This document shows, one piece after another, positions 1 through 7,566 of a stretch of DNA of 64,000 nt. Position numbers and translations under genes: made by a program. The DNA is taken from NCBI RefSeq assembly GCF_001514535.1, contig NZ_BCNO01000002.1, positions 339,721-403,720 on the forward strand, given 5' to 3'. Each line of letters starts with the position of its first letter. The first letter of the stretch is position 1. The notes beneath the pieces were generated by a model. It was not told the origin of the DNA, did no database searches, and was given only the letters and a program-made list of their open reading frames with translations. Origin of the DNA: Thermodesulfovibrio aggregans (GTDB taxonomy: Bacteria; Nitrospirota; Thermodesulfovibrionia; Thermodesulfovibrionales; Thermodesulfovibrionaceae).

Positions 1-660
1 AGAATTATCGATAAATCCAAGAAGATAAAGTCTCTTTCTTATCTCTGCCACGGCTGGATGCATTTGTCCGGGTTTTATCTTTCCTTTGAGATCTATTTTG
101 TTGAATTTTTCTCTATCCAAAAGATTGTAATATTTTATGAGATACTCCTTTAAAAGTCTGTAGTTTTCGTATTTTGGTGAGAGCCTGTCAAAGAGAGATA
201 AGAGTCTGTCATCTTTAATCAATTCTATGAGGGTTTCCAACACTATATCTCTCTTTTTGGGAAAGTCCCATCTTTCAAAAACCTTAGCTGGATTTATAAA
301 ACCATAATAGGCATGATATGCAATTTTTATGAGAGTATTCGTAATTCTCAGCTCATTTTCATCCTTTGTTCCTGAAAAATCGACTTTATAGTGGGAAGGG
401 TCTAATCCTTCAAATTTTGATTTTTCAATGAGGACTTTCAGGTCATTTATCCTCTTTTCATTCCATACGGGCTCAAAGTCTAAGGCTCTGTATAGAGTTT
501 TTATCTTTTCACAATTAAGTATACGGGAGTTACATTGTTCAATAGAGTTTATAATGGATTGGGAAGCAAAGGTCTTTTCTATTGGGTATGATATGAAGAA
601 TAATGGCAGAGTAAGGAGAACAAACAGAAAAAATTTATTAGATATGAAGATTTTTTTCAT
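1..660 (-). CDS. L,D-transpeptidase (YcbB/LdtD-like), N-terminal part, cut by window edge
   Basis: The reading frame opens at the ATG at 660 and is still open at base 1, so at least 220 residues are present and the C-terminus lies outside. It begins with a basic, hydrophobic signal sequence (MKKIFISNKFFLFVLLTL) ending near TFAS. The following region carries the scaffold features of YcbB-type enzymes: a PVWNEKR segment, GLDPSHY, and later FNKIDLKGKIKPG followed by the start of a peptidoglycan-binding-like stretch (IRKRLYLLGFI). Such proteins form 3-3 peptidoglycan crosslinks in the periplasm. The catalytic YkuD domain with its cysteine would lie beyond the edge, so activity cannot be judged here. 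Confidence 0.75.
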   Translation of the reverse strand, partial: MKKIFISNKFFLFVLLTLPLFFISYPIEKTFASQSIINSIEQCNSRILNCEKIKTLYRALDFEPVWNEKRINDLKVLIEKSKFEGLDPSHYKVDFSGTKDENELRITNTLIKIAYHAYYGFINPAKVFERWDFPKKRDIVLETLIELIKDDRLLSLFDRLSPKYENYRLLKEYLIKYYNLLDREKFNKIDLKGKIKPGQMHPAVAEIRKRLYLLGFIDNS

Positions 661-745
661 GTTCCAGCGTAAATTTGTCCTCAGTTTTCCTCTCTTTAAT
701 GGGTAGAGTTTAAGTTAATACATAGTTCATGCATTTTGTCAATAT

Positions 746-1996
746 TTAAATTTTCAAATTAATAAAAGGGATTTTCATCCTCTGCTGCCTCTTCACTTTT
801 TCCTTTTTATTTAAAACCGCACCATGCACTAAAATATCTCTTCCAAACCTTATCTTCAACTCATCGAGAGTATTGTAGAGTTTTTCAATTTTGTCTAACT
901 TTACTTGATTTTCAAAGAGACTGCCCTGTCTCATCTTCATTGATGTGAGTTCAACCAGTACAACTCCTGTCTGTCTGTATGTCTCTCCTTTCTCATAGAT
1001 TGTTTCAAAAGCTCTTTTCATAAAGGGAAATATATCTTCAGGATAGGCTGTCTCTGAATTAAGCCTTATTTCACAGGCTCTGTCTCTGAAATCCTGTGTT
1101 TTTATAAATATTATGATTTTCTTTGTACATAATCCATATCTTCTTGCTTTGAAACAGGCATTTTCAAGGTTTTCTACAAGATGGGCATAAACTTCCTCTT
1201 TTTCTTTTGTCGGTGTAAATGTCTTTGCTTTGCTTATTGATCTGTATTCCTTCTTTGGTTCAGGATTTACTGGATATATGCTTCTTCCATTAAGCTCATG
1301 CCATATTTCATAAAATGGTTTTGAAAAATGCTTTTTTATAAAGCTTTCAGATTTAGTTGCAAACTGAAGTGCTGTCTTTATGCCGAGTTTTTCGCAGTAT
1401 GCGGCTGTATTGTGACCTATTCCCCATATTTTTTCAATGGGAAGGTCCTGTAAATAAAGATGTATCTGTCTTCCCGGTATTACTGTTAGTCCGTCAGGTT
1501 TTTTATGTTTTGATGCTACCTTTGCAAGCACCTTTGTAAGGCTTATCCCAACTGATACTGTAATGCCAAGCTCTTTCTTTATCGTTTCTTTTATTCTCAT
1601 TCCAATCTCATCGTAGGAACAGTGATAAACTCTACGAAGCCCTGTAAGGTCAACAAATGCCTCATCTATAGAGTATTCCTCTACCTGCGGAGAAAATCTT
1701 CTCAGTATCTCAAACATTCTTACTGAAAAGAGAGAGTATTTTTCATAATCTGAGTTGATGAAAACTGCATCGGGGCAGAGTTTTTTTATCTCATGAATTA
1801 GCATGCCTCTTTTTATTCCCTTTGCCTTTGCTTCATAGCTTACTGCTGTTGCCATTCCTCTTTCTGCTCCAACTATTACAGGCTTTCCCTTAAGTAAGGG
1901 ATTTACTGCCTGCTCAACAGAGGCAAAAAAGCCATCGGCATCTATGTGAAGGATAGCTTTAATCCAATCATGAATCATTAATGGTCTTTCAGTCAT
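746..1996 (-). CDS. Y-family translesion DNA polymerase (DinB/UmuC family)
   Basis: The 416-residue protein has the Y-family palm signatures: HIDADGFFASVEQ (first acidic residue and steric-gate region, about residues 17-29), AVSYEAKAKGIKRGM in the fingers, and YSIDEAFVDLTGL with the catalytic DE pair near residue 107. A helix-hairpin-helix region (KIWGIGHNTA) follows, then the little finger domain. QGSLF near residues 357-361 resembles a beta-clamp binding motif. The start overlaps the stop of the upstream repressor-protease gene by ATGA, implying translational coupling in an SOS operon. It bypasses DNA lesions at low fidelity. It reads closer to DinB than to UmuC, but the partner gene makes the pair analogous to umuDC. 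Confidence 0.92.
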   Translation of the reverse strand: MTERPLMIHDWIKAILHIDADGFFASVEQAVNPLLKGKPVIVGAERGMATAVSYEAKAKGIKRGMLIHEIKKLCPDAVFINSDYEKYSLFSVRMFEILRRFSPQVEEYSIDEAFVDLTGLRRVYHCSYDEIGMRIKETIKKELGITVSVGISLTKVLAKVASKHKKPDGLTVIPGRQIHLYLQDLPIEKIWGIGHNTAAYCEKLGIKTALQFATKSESFIKKHFSKPFYEIWHELNGRSIYPVNPEPKKEYRSISKAKTFTPTKEKEEVYAHLVENLENACFKARRYGLCTKKIIIFIKTQDFRDRACEIRLNSETAYPEDIFPFMKRAFETIYEKGETYRQTGVVLVELTSMKMRQGSLFENQVKLDKIEKLYNTLDELKIRFGRDILVHGAVLNKKEKVKRQQRMKIPFINLKI

Positions 1997-2577
1997 TTTA
2001 ACTTCCTTATTACTGCAACAACAACGCCTGCTATGTTTAACTCTTTCTTTGGTTTTATAGGTTTATAGCTGGGATTAGCAGGCTCAAGGATTACCTCTTT
2101 TCCAACTCGCCTTAGATACTTCATTGTCCACTGTCCATCAACCTGTGCAATAACTATGTCTCCACTTTTTGGTAGAAGAGACCTGTCCACAAGAACATAG
2201 TCATCGGGCATTATTCCTGCTTCAATCATAGAGTCTCCTGTTACTTTTAGCATGAAAGTAGATAAGGGATTGTTGATTAACCATCGGTCAAGGGAGATTG
2301 TATCAATAAGTTCTTCCTCTGCAGGAGAGGGAAAACCTGCCTCAACTAAGCCTAAGACTTTTATGGGATTTGTGAGAGTTTTTGGAATAAGTCTACCCTT
2401 TAAGTCTTTCTCTACGATATTGAGTTTAATTAGTTTTTCAACGAATTTGAAAGCTGCATTTTTTGAGCTGAATCCAAGTAACTGTGAAATCTCAGAGTAA
2501 GATGGCATTCTGCCGTTTTCCCTATAGAAAAGCATGAGACGGGTGATTCTTTCCTTTAGTTTATCATCTCTTTTCAT
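1993..2577 (-). CDS. LexA-like repressor with UmuD-like autoprotease domain
   Basis: I start the gene at the ATG at 2577 (194 codons). The in-frame extension to 2703 does not resemble LexA and lies upstream of a perfect promoter. The N-terminus is a winged helix-turn-helix like LexA (GRMPSYSEISQLLGFSS). The C-terminal S24 domain has the Ala-Gly self-cleavage site in VEAGFPSPAEEE, the catalytic serine in GDSMIEAGI and the lysine in QWTMKYLRR. The FPSPAEEE, GDSMI and DGQWTMKYL stretches look more like UmuD than canonical LexA, so the protein joins a repressor head to a UmuD-type tail. It sits directly upstream of the translesion polymerase. Expected role: SOS repressor inactivated by RecA-stimulated cleavage, possibly also a polymerase accessory factor. 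Confidence 0.88.
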   Translation of the reverse strand: MKRDDKLKERITRLMLFYRENGRMPSYSEISQLLGFSSKNAAFKFVEKLIKLNIVEKDLKGRLIPKTLTNPIKVLGLVEAGFPSPAEEELIDTISLDRWLINNPLSTFMLKVTGDSMIEAGIMPDDYVLVDRSLLPKSGDIVIAQVDGQWTMKYLRRVGKEVILEPANPSYKPIKPKKELNIAGVVVAVIRKLK

Positions 2578-2583
2578 GAGAAT

Positions 2584-2612
2584 ATTATAATTGAACTTTC
2601 GTTCACTGTCAA
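2584..2612 (-). promoter_or_regulatory. SOS promoter: TTGACA-17-TATAAT with internal GAAC-N4-GTTC operator
   Basis: On the minus strand TTGACA (2607-2612) and TATAAT (2584-2589) are both perfect and separated by exactly 17 nt. Inside the spacer, 2592-2605 is a perfect palindrome TGAAC-N4-GTTCA, matching the GAAC-N4-GTTC core of the Bacillus-type LexA box. Only six bases separate the -10 box from the ATG at 2577, so the transcript is expected to start at or next to the start codon, without a Shine-Dalgarno sequence. Confidence 0.85.
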
Positions 2613-2689
2613 GGGGGGTAATTTTGTGTGGGTGCGGTATAAAAGGAAATTTTAAATTTTTAACTGTCAAAGTGGATGTCCCGATGTCT

Positions 2690-2970
2690 CTTTTTCCTGT
2701 CATTCAGAGGGACTCGATGCCCTGAGGAATCTCTGATCCCACTACAATGCACCTTTTTAGTCATTCCGAGGGATTAAATGTCCCGAAGCAGTCTCTGAGT
2801 TCATACAATAATGAAAAGGCGAGATTGCTTCAGGCGCTAACGCACCTTCGCAATGACTCGTTTTTCTCTCATCATGCAGGACTCAATGCCTTTTTCTTAA
2901 ACGGGATGGACTCGATACCTTCTTCTGTCATTCCGAAGGGTTCGATGCCCTGAGGAATCTCTAACTGCCT
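2690..2970. repeat. Intergenic dispersed-repeat block upstream of the SOS operon
   Basis: The roughly 500-nt gap between 2578 and 3081 holds no convincing gene. It has at least three related copies of a unit reading approximately CATTCCGAGGG, then ATGCCCTGAGGAATCTCTG (near 2698-2738, 2758-2800 and 2929-2965). It also has one GAGATTGCTTC / TTCGCAATGAC unit (near 2824-2860) of the type clustered at 5.5-5.8 kb. Short ORFs here run through the repeats and are not credible. Confidence 0.6.
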
Positions 2971-3081
2971 CTGTCGGTAAAATGAGGGATTACTTCGTTG
3001 CTTGGACTTTTTGCGATATTGAAAGTACAGTATATTTTTTCAAGAAACTAAAAATGCACAGACATAGTCTTAATAAGATAT

Positions 3082-3756
3082 TTAACCGATTTCTTCGAAG
3101 TTCAGTATGTCCATGTATTCCCACTCTCTCCATCCCATTACATATATACCTGAACGGGTCGCATACTTTATTACATTGTCAGGAAAAGTTATACTGCCAA
3201 ATATAATTATCAGTTGTCTTCCTTGAGCAAACTCAGGGAAAAACTCGAAAAATCTTCGCGACTTCTCTTTTATGGCGTCTACATCCTGAACTCGGGGAGT
3301 TGAACGAACTTCAATCATGAAGACTTTGTCTTCACAGGCTGCTATAGCATCTATTTCATAGTCCTCTCCGTTTTTTCTTCTGAACATTCGCTGCCCTTCA
3401 AGAGTAACCTCACAGTTGAAGTATTTTTTCAACACAGGACGCAAGGCTGGTGCTACAAGGTCTTCAACAATGGTTCCCATTTTTTTGGCAAGATTGCTCC
3501 ACTCCTGATTTTTACGCCTGTTTTCCTCTTCCTGCCTCTTTTTGAATTCGAGCATTTCATTTTTGAATTCTCTCATTTCATTTTTGAACTCTCTCATTTC
3601 ATTTTTGAACTCTCTCATCTCCTCTTTGAATGCACGAAGTTCTGCTTCAGTCCTCATCTGAGAGTTGTAAAGTTTGTTAAATTCAATTCCGACACTTCTG
3701 ATGAACTCTTCTAAAACTTCTTCAAGTTTACTTACTCTTTCTTCCAATACAGGCAT
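3082..3756 (-). CDS. Coiled-coil protein with PD-(D/E)XK nuclease-like C-terminal domain (DUF3782-like)
   Basis: The 224-residue protein starts with a long coiled coil (about residues 1-100) containing near-identical heptads REFKNEM / REFKNEM / LEFKKRQ, encoded by almost identical 21-nt units. The C-terminal half has a restriction-endonuclease-like pattern: EIDAIAA and, after a short gap, VFMIEVRST (the D...E-x-R variant of D...ExK), followed by IIIFGSITFPDNVI. A clear ribosome binding site (GGAGG) precedes the ATG. A second protein of the same architecture is at 23253-24050. Substrate and biological role are unknown; nuclease activity is inferred only from the motif pattern. Confidence 0.7.
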   Translation of the reverse strand: MPVLEERVSKLEEVLEEFIRSVGIEFNKLYNSQMRTEAELRAFKEEMREFKNEMREFKNEMREFKNEMLEFKKRQEEENRRKNQEWSNLAKKMGTIVEDLVAPALRPVLKKYFNCEVTLEGQRMFRRKNGEDYEIDAIAACEDKVFMIEVRSTPRVQDVDAIKEKSRRFFEFFPEFAQGRQLIIIFGSITFPDNVIKYATRSGIYVMGWREWEYMDILNFEEIG

Positions 3757-3784
3757 TTAAAACCTCCAAGAGTTATTGCATAGT

Positions 3785-3798
3785 ATATGATATCATAT
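3785..3798. promoter_or_regulatory. 14-bp perfect palindrome upstream of the coiled-coil nuclease-like gene
   Basis: ATATGATATCATAT is its own reverse complement and lies about 30 bp upstream of the start at 3756. It could be an operator or an AT-rich promoter element. No regulator in the window can be assigned to it. Confidence 0.35.
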
Positions 3799-3861
3799 TT
3801 AACTAACTATGAAAAAAGATTAACAAGACTGCAATACCACACACCAGCTCAATAAATATAG

Positions 3862-5193
3862 CTAAAATCCTATGTCTTTTAGAGCTTGTGGAAACTGTAA
3901 AGCCTGGGCAAAGTCTTTTACTCCTGCTGCTTTAAGTGCATCAGTTAAGAAGTTGTGAAATTGGTCTTTTATTTCTCTAAACTCTTCTTTTAGTATTGGC
4001 GTTAATCCATGAGCAAGTATGGAGTTATTTCTTGATTTCAGGCAGTCAAGAAGCTTATTTTTTCTCTCAAGATAGAGTTTTCCCACAGGATCATCCATAC
4101 TTCCAAGTAATTCATAGCTCTTTGTAAGGGCAAGTTTCAGAATTCCGTCTTCACTATTTTTCTTGCATTCTTCTCTTAGAAACTCTATTGCTTTTTCAGT
4201 TTGAACATTGAACTTTGAATTTTGAACATCTATTTTAAGTTCGTCGCAGTTTATCTTGGAGTTATCTATTCCATAGGAAAGCTTTAGTCGTAACTGAGCA
4301 ATCATCTCTATAGCTCTGTAGTATCTCGCAACGGCATCGTCGTATCTTTCCTGTTCAGCCCTTCGTTCAGCATTCATCATCAGGTCAATTACTCTCTCAT
4401 ATCCATGAAATGGCTCTTTCTTTCCAAGAATTTGCTTGAGCCAGAGATAATACTTTACTACCGATTTTTGAACTGGACTGTCTTTTGTAATTGCTTTCAG
4501 TATTCTTTCAAACTCCTCATAGGCACCCTCATGCTGAAATTTATCCCATAAAACAAAGGCATAAAGTATGTTCCTTATCAGCATTATTTCATTTCGTGTT
4601 TCGTGATTCAGAGGATATTTAAGATAAGTTTTTGTTTTTTCAATAATTTCCTCGTAGTAGTAGCCTTTCATCAATGAATCGAAATAGGTTTTGTCAATTC
4701 TATAAAGGAGATTCATTTTGTTAATGGCAACTGGGAAGTCTCCGCTGTCAATTTTAGTTAGATTGGTTCTCTGACCGGCATTAAAACAAAGTTCCCAACC
4801 TTCTTGAAAGATACTGACAAGCACCAATGCAACACTCATGGTTTTTGTACCACCAGTGTAGTTGGCAATTACTTTTATAGTTTTTTTCTCAGGAAATCTT
4901 TCGTTGATTCTACTAATCAGCTGTTTTTCTATTTCTTTAAATGTTTCGTTAAGGTCGTCAATTATGTCCACTGGAAGAAGTATTTTTTCATATTGTTCAG
5001 ATGTAAGATTACATTCTCTTACAATAATTATTTCATTGTCTTTTAACTTCTCTCCATCAACAATTCTCTCTGATGCCACCTCTGATTTTCCTGAAGAGCA
5101 GATAAAGTAGATGAAGTCAAAGTTGGTCTCTTTAATGGCATTAACAATTGGTGCAGGACTACCACCTACTGTAAAAACCCCAATTGTTTTCAT
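3862..5193 (-). CDS. CARF-HEPN CRISPR-associated protein (TIGR02710/Csm6-like)
   Basis: The 443-residue protein opens with a Rossmann-like CARF domain: TIGVFTVGGSPAPIV at the N-terminus and the signature NYTGGTKTMSVAL near residues 110-122, typical of the TIGR02710 group. The C-terminal half is helical and contains RNNSILAHG near residue 400, which fits the HEPN ribonuclease motif R-(polar)-X4-6-H. Known relatives bind cyclic oligoadenylate made by type III effector complexes through CARF and then cleave RNA through HEPN. The start has a GGAGG site 6 nt upstream and a TGGTATAAT promoter box. No cas gene is adjacent, so it is an orphan about 56 kb from the CRISPR array in this window. Confidence 0.85.
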   Translation of the reverse strand: MKTIGVFTVGGSPAPIVNAIKETNFDFIYFICSSGKSEVASERIVDGEKLKDNEIIIVRECNLTSEQYEKILLPVDIIDDLNETFKEIEKQLISRINERFPEKKTIKVIANYTGGTKTMSVALVLVSIFQEGWELCFNAGQRTNLTKIDSGDFPVAINKMNLLYRIDKTYFDSLMKGYYYEEIIEKTKTYLKYPLNHETRNEIMLIRNILYAFVLWDKFQHEGAYEEFERILKAITKDSPVQKSVVKYYLWLKQILGKKEPFHGYERVIDLMMNAERRAEQERYDDAVARYYRAIEMIAQLRLKLSYGIDNSKINCDELKIDVQNSKFNVQTEKAIEFLREECKKNSEDGILKLALTKSYELLGSMDDPVGKLYLERKNKLLDCLKSRNNSILAHGLTPILKEEFREIKDQFHNFLTDALKAAGVKDFAQALQFPQALKDIGF

Positions 5194-5216
5194 GAGAGCC
5201 TCCGTTTTTTCTTTAA

Positions 5217-5225
5217 ATTATACCA
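5217..5225 (-). promoter_or_regulatory. Extended -10 promoter box of the CARF-HEPN gene
   Basis: The minus strand reads TGGTATAAT (extended -10, TGn plus perfect TATAAT) 23 nt upstream of the start codon at 5193. The same box precedes hpt (10696-10704) and the small RNA inside the CRISPR array (62930-62938). Confidence 0.6.
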
Positions 5226-5494
5226 AAATGTGTGTGTTAGAATTGTAAAATTAAATCAGCCGAACAAACCATATCAAGCTGGTAACGATTTTGTTCTGAC
5301 ATTACGTGTTAAATCAATCTTGTTTTTCCACATACTTACTTTAGGAAGCACGAAATAGCCGTTGGCATAGTGTTTATCTGTTCATATCGGCATTTTCAGG
5401 ATATAATCATAACCTGTTGTTACGGTAATGACTTTTTTGTAAAATTGCAATGGGATCTGTAACTTGAAGCAGAGAAGTGAGTAATAGAAACCAT

Positions 5495-5770
5495 ATTCGT
5501 CACTGCGAGGGTGGCATTCCACCCGAAGCAGTCTTCCCATTTTTTCCAGAGTTGTAACGAAGAGATTGCTTCGCCTTCGGCTCGCAATGACAGAAAAAAG
5601 TTACTCGCAATGACAGAAAAAAGTTACTCGCAATGACAGGGGAAAAGCCCGCTATGACAGAGGAGGACGCTTCTTGCAATGATAAAAAAAGGCGTTAGCA
5701 ATGACTGACTGTAGAGATTGCTTCGTCGCTTACGCTCCTCGCAATGACAGAAGAGAGCCCGTGTTCGTAA
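5495..5770. repeat. Cluster of REP-like GAGATTGCTTC...CTCGCAATGACAG repeats
   Basis: The area between the CARF gene and the decarboxylase has no intact gene. It holds several copies of a palindromic unit: GAGATTGCTTCGCCTTCGGCTCGCAATGACAG near 5568-5590 (internal pairing of GCTTCGCC with GGCTCGC-type sequence) and GAGATTGCTTCG...CTCCTCGCAATGACAG near 5713-5752. A 23-nt tandem duplication (CAGAAAAAAGTTACTCGCAA and following bases) lies near 5588-5637. Such units are scattered interspersed repeats; a related copy sits at 2824-2860. Confidence 0.6.
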
Positions 5771-5940
5771 TCATGAGTGAAAATTCTCACTGAAAATTGA
5801 CCCACCCTTTTATTAAAATAATTCCTAAAACAGGGGGAAAGGAAAGGGTGATAAGCATGGAAGATTGGATAACAATAAGAAATCTTAAGAAGAAAAATTC
5901 AGAGCTCGGCAAAATAGCAATTGCAATTGCTTATTCTTGA
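5771..5940 (+). mobile_element. Degraded IS21-family left end with istA start
   Basis: The segment AAAATTCTCACTGAAAATTG followed by ACCCACCC (from about 5779) resembles the terminal sequence of IS21-type elements. It is followed by a ribosome-binding-site-like AGGAAAGGG and an ATG near 5859. The reading frame MEDWITIRNLKKKNSELGK looks like the N-terminus of IstA transposases but ends after about 27 codons. The rest of the element is missing. Assigned by recognition of the family's termini and N-terminus only. Confidence 0.45.
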
Positions 5941-5945
5941 CAACA

Positions 5946-6147
5946 ATGAAAAATAAGACACAGCCAAAAACATGCCTAAAAATTCAAAAATACGGCAGCA
6001 TCTACTACGGTCTCATTGGTGCTAACTATCATAAAGAGGTCAAGATAAAGCACACTGACCTTGGTACTATCAAAGGCAAGACTTATAAAGAGCTAAATAA
6101 AGTTTTTTAGTGAGGGTGAATTTGTAGCCGAAGAGTTGAAAAGATAA
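5946..6147 (+). pseudogene. Frameshifted ORF remnant of unknown family
   Basis: From the ATG at 5946 a frame reads ...KYGSIYYGLIGANYHKEV and TDLGTIKGKTYKELNKVF, then stops within a T6 run near 6104. Shifting frame at that run continues as SEGEFVAEELKR and stops at 6147. The continuity across the shift suggests a decayed coding sequence, possibly part of a mobile element, but I do not recognise the family. Confidence 0.35.
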
Positions 6148-6203
6148 ATAGCCTTAATCCCTTGCTGGATAAGGGAGATGCATAAAAAAGGAGGTATTTA
6201 ATC

Positions 6204-7487
6204 ATGAATCGCAGAGATTTTATGAAATTAGCAGGAGCAATCACAGTAGCCACAACTGGAGGATACACCCTCACAGAGTTGATGAAGATGGAACCCTTGG
6301 AGTTGCTGGTAAAAGAGGCAGAAGCAGCCACTATCCCAATGGCAAGGATGAATGCCTTTGCAAAGGAGTGTGTAAAGAGGAGTAGGTATGTTATAGGATA
6401 CCCAAATAATCAAAACATAAACACAAAGGATTTTTACAAGTGGTATGTTGAAAGTGGACTTTGCAATATTCACATGAACAATGTAGGCAATCCATGGAAG
6501 CCCTCTGGTGCCTTAATAAATTCCCACGAGTTTGAAAGGGAGGTAATCGAGTATTTTGCTCCTTTCTTTGGCTTTAAAAAAGGAGAATACTGGGGTATTG
6601 TTACCCATAGCGGGACAGACGGTAATATGCACGGTATGTATTTTGGCGTAAAATATTTACAAGCAAAGACAAAGCAGTTACCTATAGTGTATGTATCAGA
6701 AGAGGCTCACTATTCTATAAAGAGATTGGCTGATGTGATGAACCTTGAGCTAAAGTTAATTCCAACCTTACCTATGGGGCAGATGGATGTATCTGCCTTT
6801 GAAAAAGCCCTTGATCCAACAAAGCCTGCATTAATAGTAATTGCCATTGGAACCACATTTAAAGGTGCCATTGATGACCACCCAAAGATTGCAGAGATTG
6901 TAAACAAGGTCAAGCCTATGGCAGTATATACTATGTATGATGCAGCATTATTTGGAGGTTTTTTGCCTTTTACAAAATATAGGGATATAGTCAACAGAGA
7001 AAAAATGAATTTTGATTCCATTGCAGTGAGTGGGCATAAGTTCTTTGGCTTTGATGAGCCACTTGGTCTATTCATTACCACTATGGAGGTGTTTAATAAT
7101 CAAAACCCCTTTAAGGTTAACTATCTCAATGATGCGGTACCGACAATAACATGCTCCAGGTCTGCCTTAGGGGCATTGAAATTCTGGTGGCATTTGGTGA
7201 AAAACGGTGAAAAAGAATATAAGAGACAGGCAGAGCATATCCTGTCAGTAGCCCAGTATCTCAAGAAAAGGCTTGATGAAATGAATTATCCAGCCTGGTT
7301 AAATCCCATGTCTAACACTGTTTTCTTCAAAAGACCAAGTGACTGGATAATGAAGAAGTGGGACCTTGCCCCTGAATACGATGAGAGATTGGGAGGACCT
7401 TTAGCCCACGATGTAATTATGCAACACGAAACTGAAAAGACTGTTGATAAGTTTATAGCTGACTTGAAGAAGGATTTAAAGAAATGA
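6204..7487 (+). CDS. Tat-signal PLP-dependent group II decarboxylase (histidine decarboxylase-like)
   Basis: The 427-residue protein begins with a twin-arginine motif (NRRDFMKLAGA), a weakly hydrophobic stretch and a plausible cleavage site near KEAEAAT (about residues 37-43). The remainder is a fold-type I PLP enzyme: SGTDGNMHGMYFG (phosphate region), EEAHYSIKR (PLP-stacking His), DAALFGG (Asp pairing with the pyridine) and SGHKFFGF with the Schiff-base lysine near residue 274. Overall similarity is to the histidine/serine-type decarboxylases. Export of a PLP enzyme is unusual; Tat would carry it folded with cofactor. A GGAGG site precedes the start. It is followed by serine dehydratase and a permease. 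Substrate unknown; a histidine or serine substrate is only a guess. Confidence 0.8.
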   Translation: MNRRDFMKLAGAITVATTGGYTLTELMKMEPLELLVKEAEAATIPMARMNAFAKECVKRSRYVIGYPNNQNINTKDFYKWYVESGLCNIHMNNVGNPWKPSGALINSHEFEREVIEYFAPFFGFKKGEYWGIVTHSGTDGNMHGMYFGVKYLQAKTKQLPIVYVSEEAHYSIKRLADVMNLELKLIPTLPMGQMDVSAFEKALDPTKPALIVIAIGTTFKGAIDDHPKIAEIVNKVKPMAVYTMYDAALFGGFLPFTKYRDIVNREKMNFDSIAVSGHKFFGFDEPLGLFITTMEVFNNQNPFKVNYLNDAVPTITCSRSALGALKFWWHLVKNGEKEYKRQAEHILSVAQYLKKRLDEMNYPAWLNPMSNTVFFKRPSDWIMKKWDLAPEYDERLGGPLAHDVIMQHETEKTVDKFIADLKKDLKK

Positions 7488-7566
7488 AATTAAGCACCTT
7501 TTTGATAGAAAATAATGGTCCAACTTCAAATTTTTGCATGGATTTCATAGTCGTCAAAGGAGAGCT

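Noticed and set aside
428..706. Plus-strand ORF at the left edge
   Set aside because: It is antisense to the clear L,D-transpeptidase start on the minus strand.
2578..2703. N-terminal extension of the LexA/UmuD-like protein up to 2703
   Set aside because: It would place the perfect promoter and SOS box inside the coding sequence, and the extension has no similarity to LexA.
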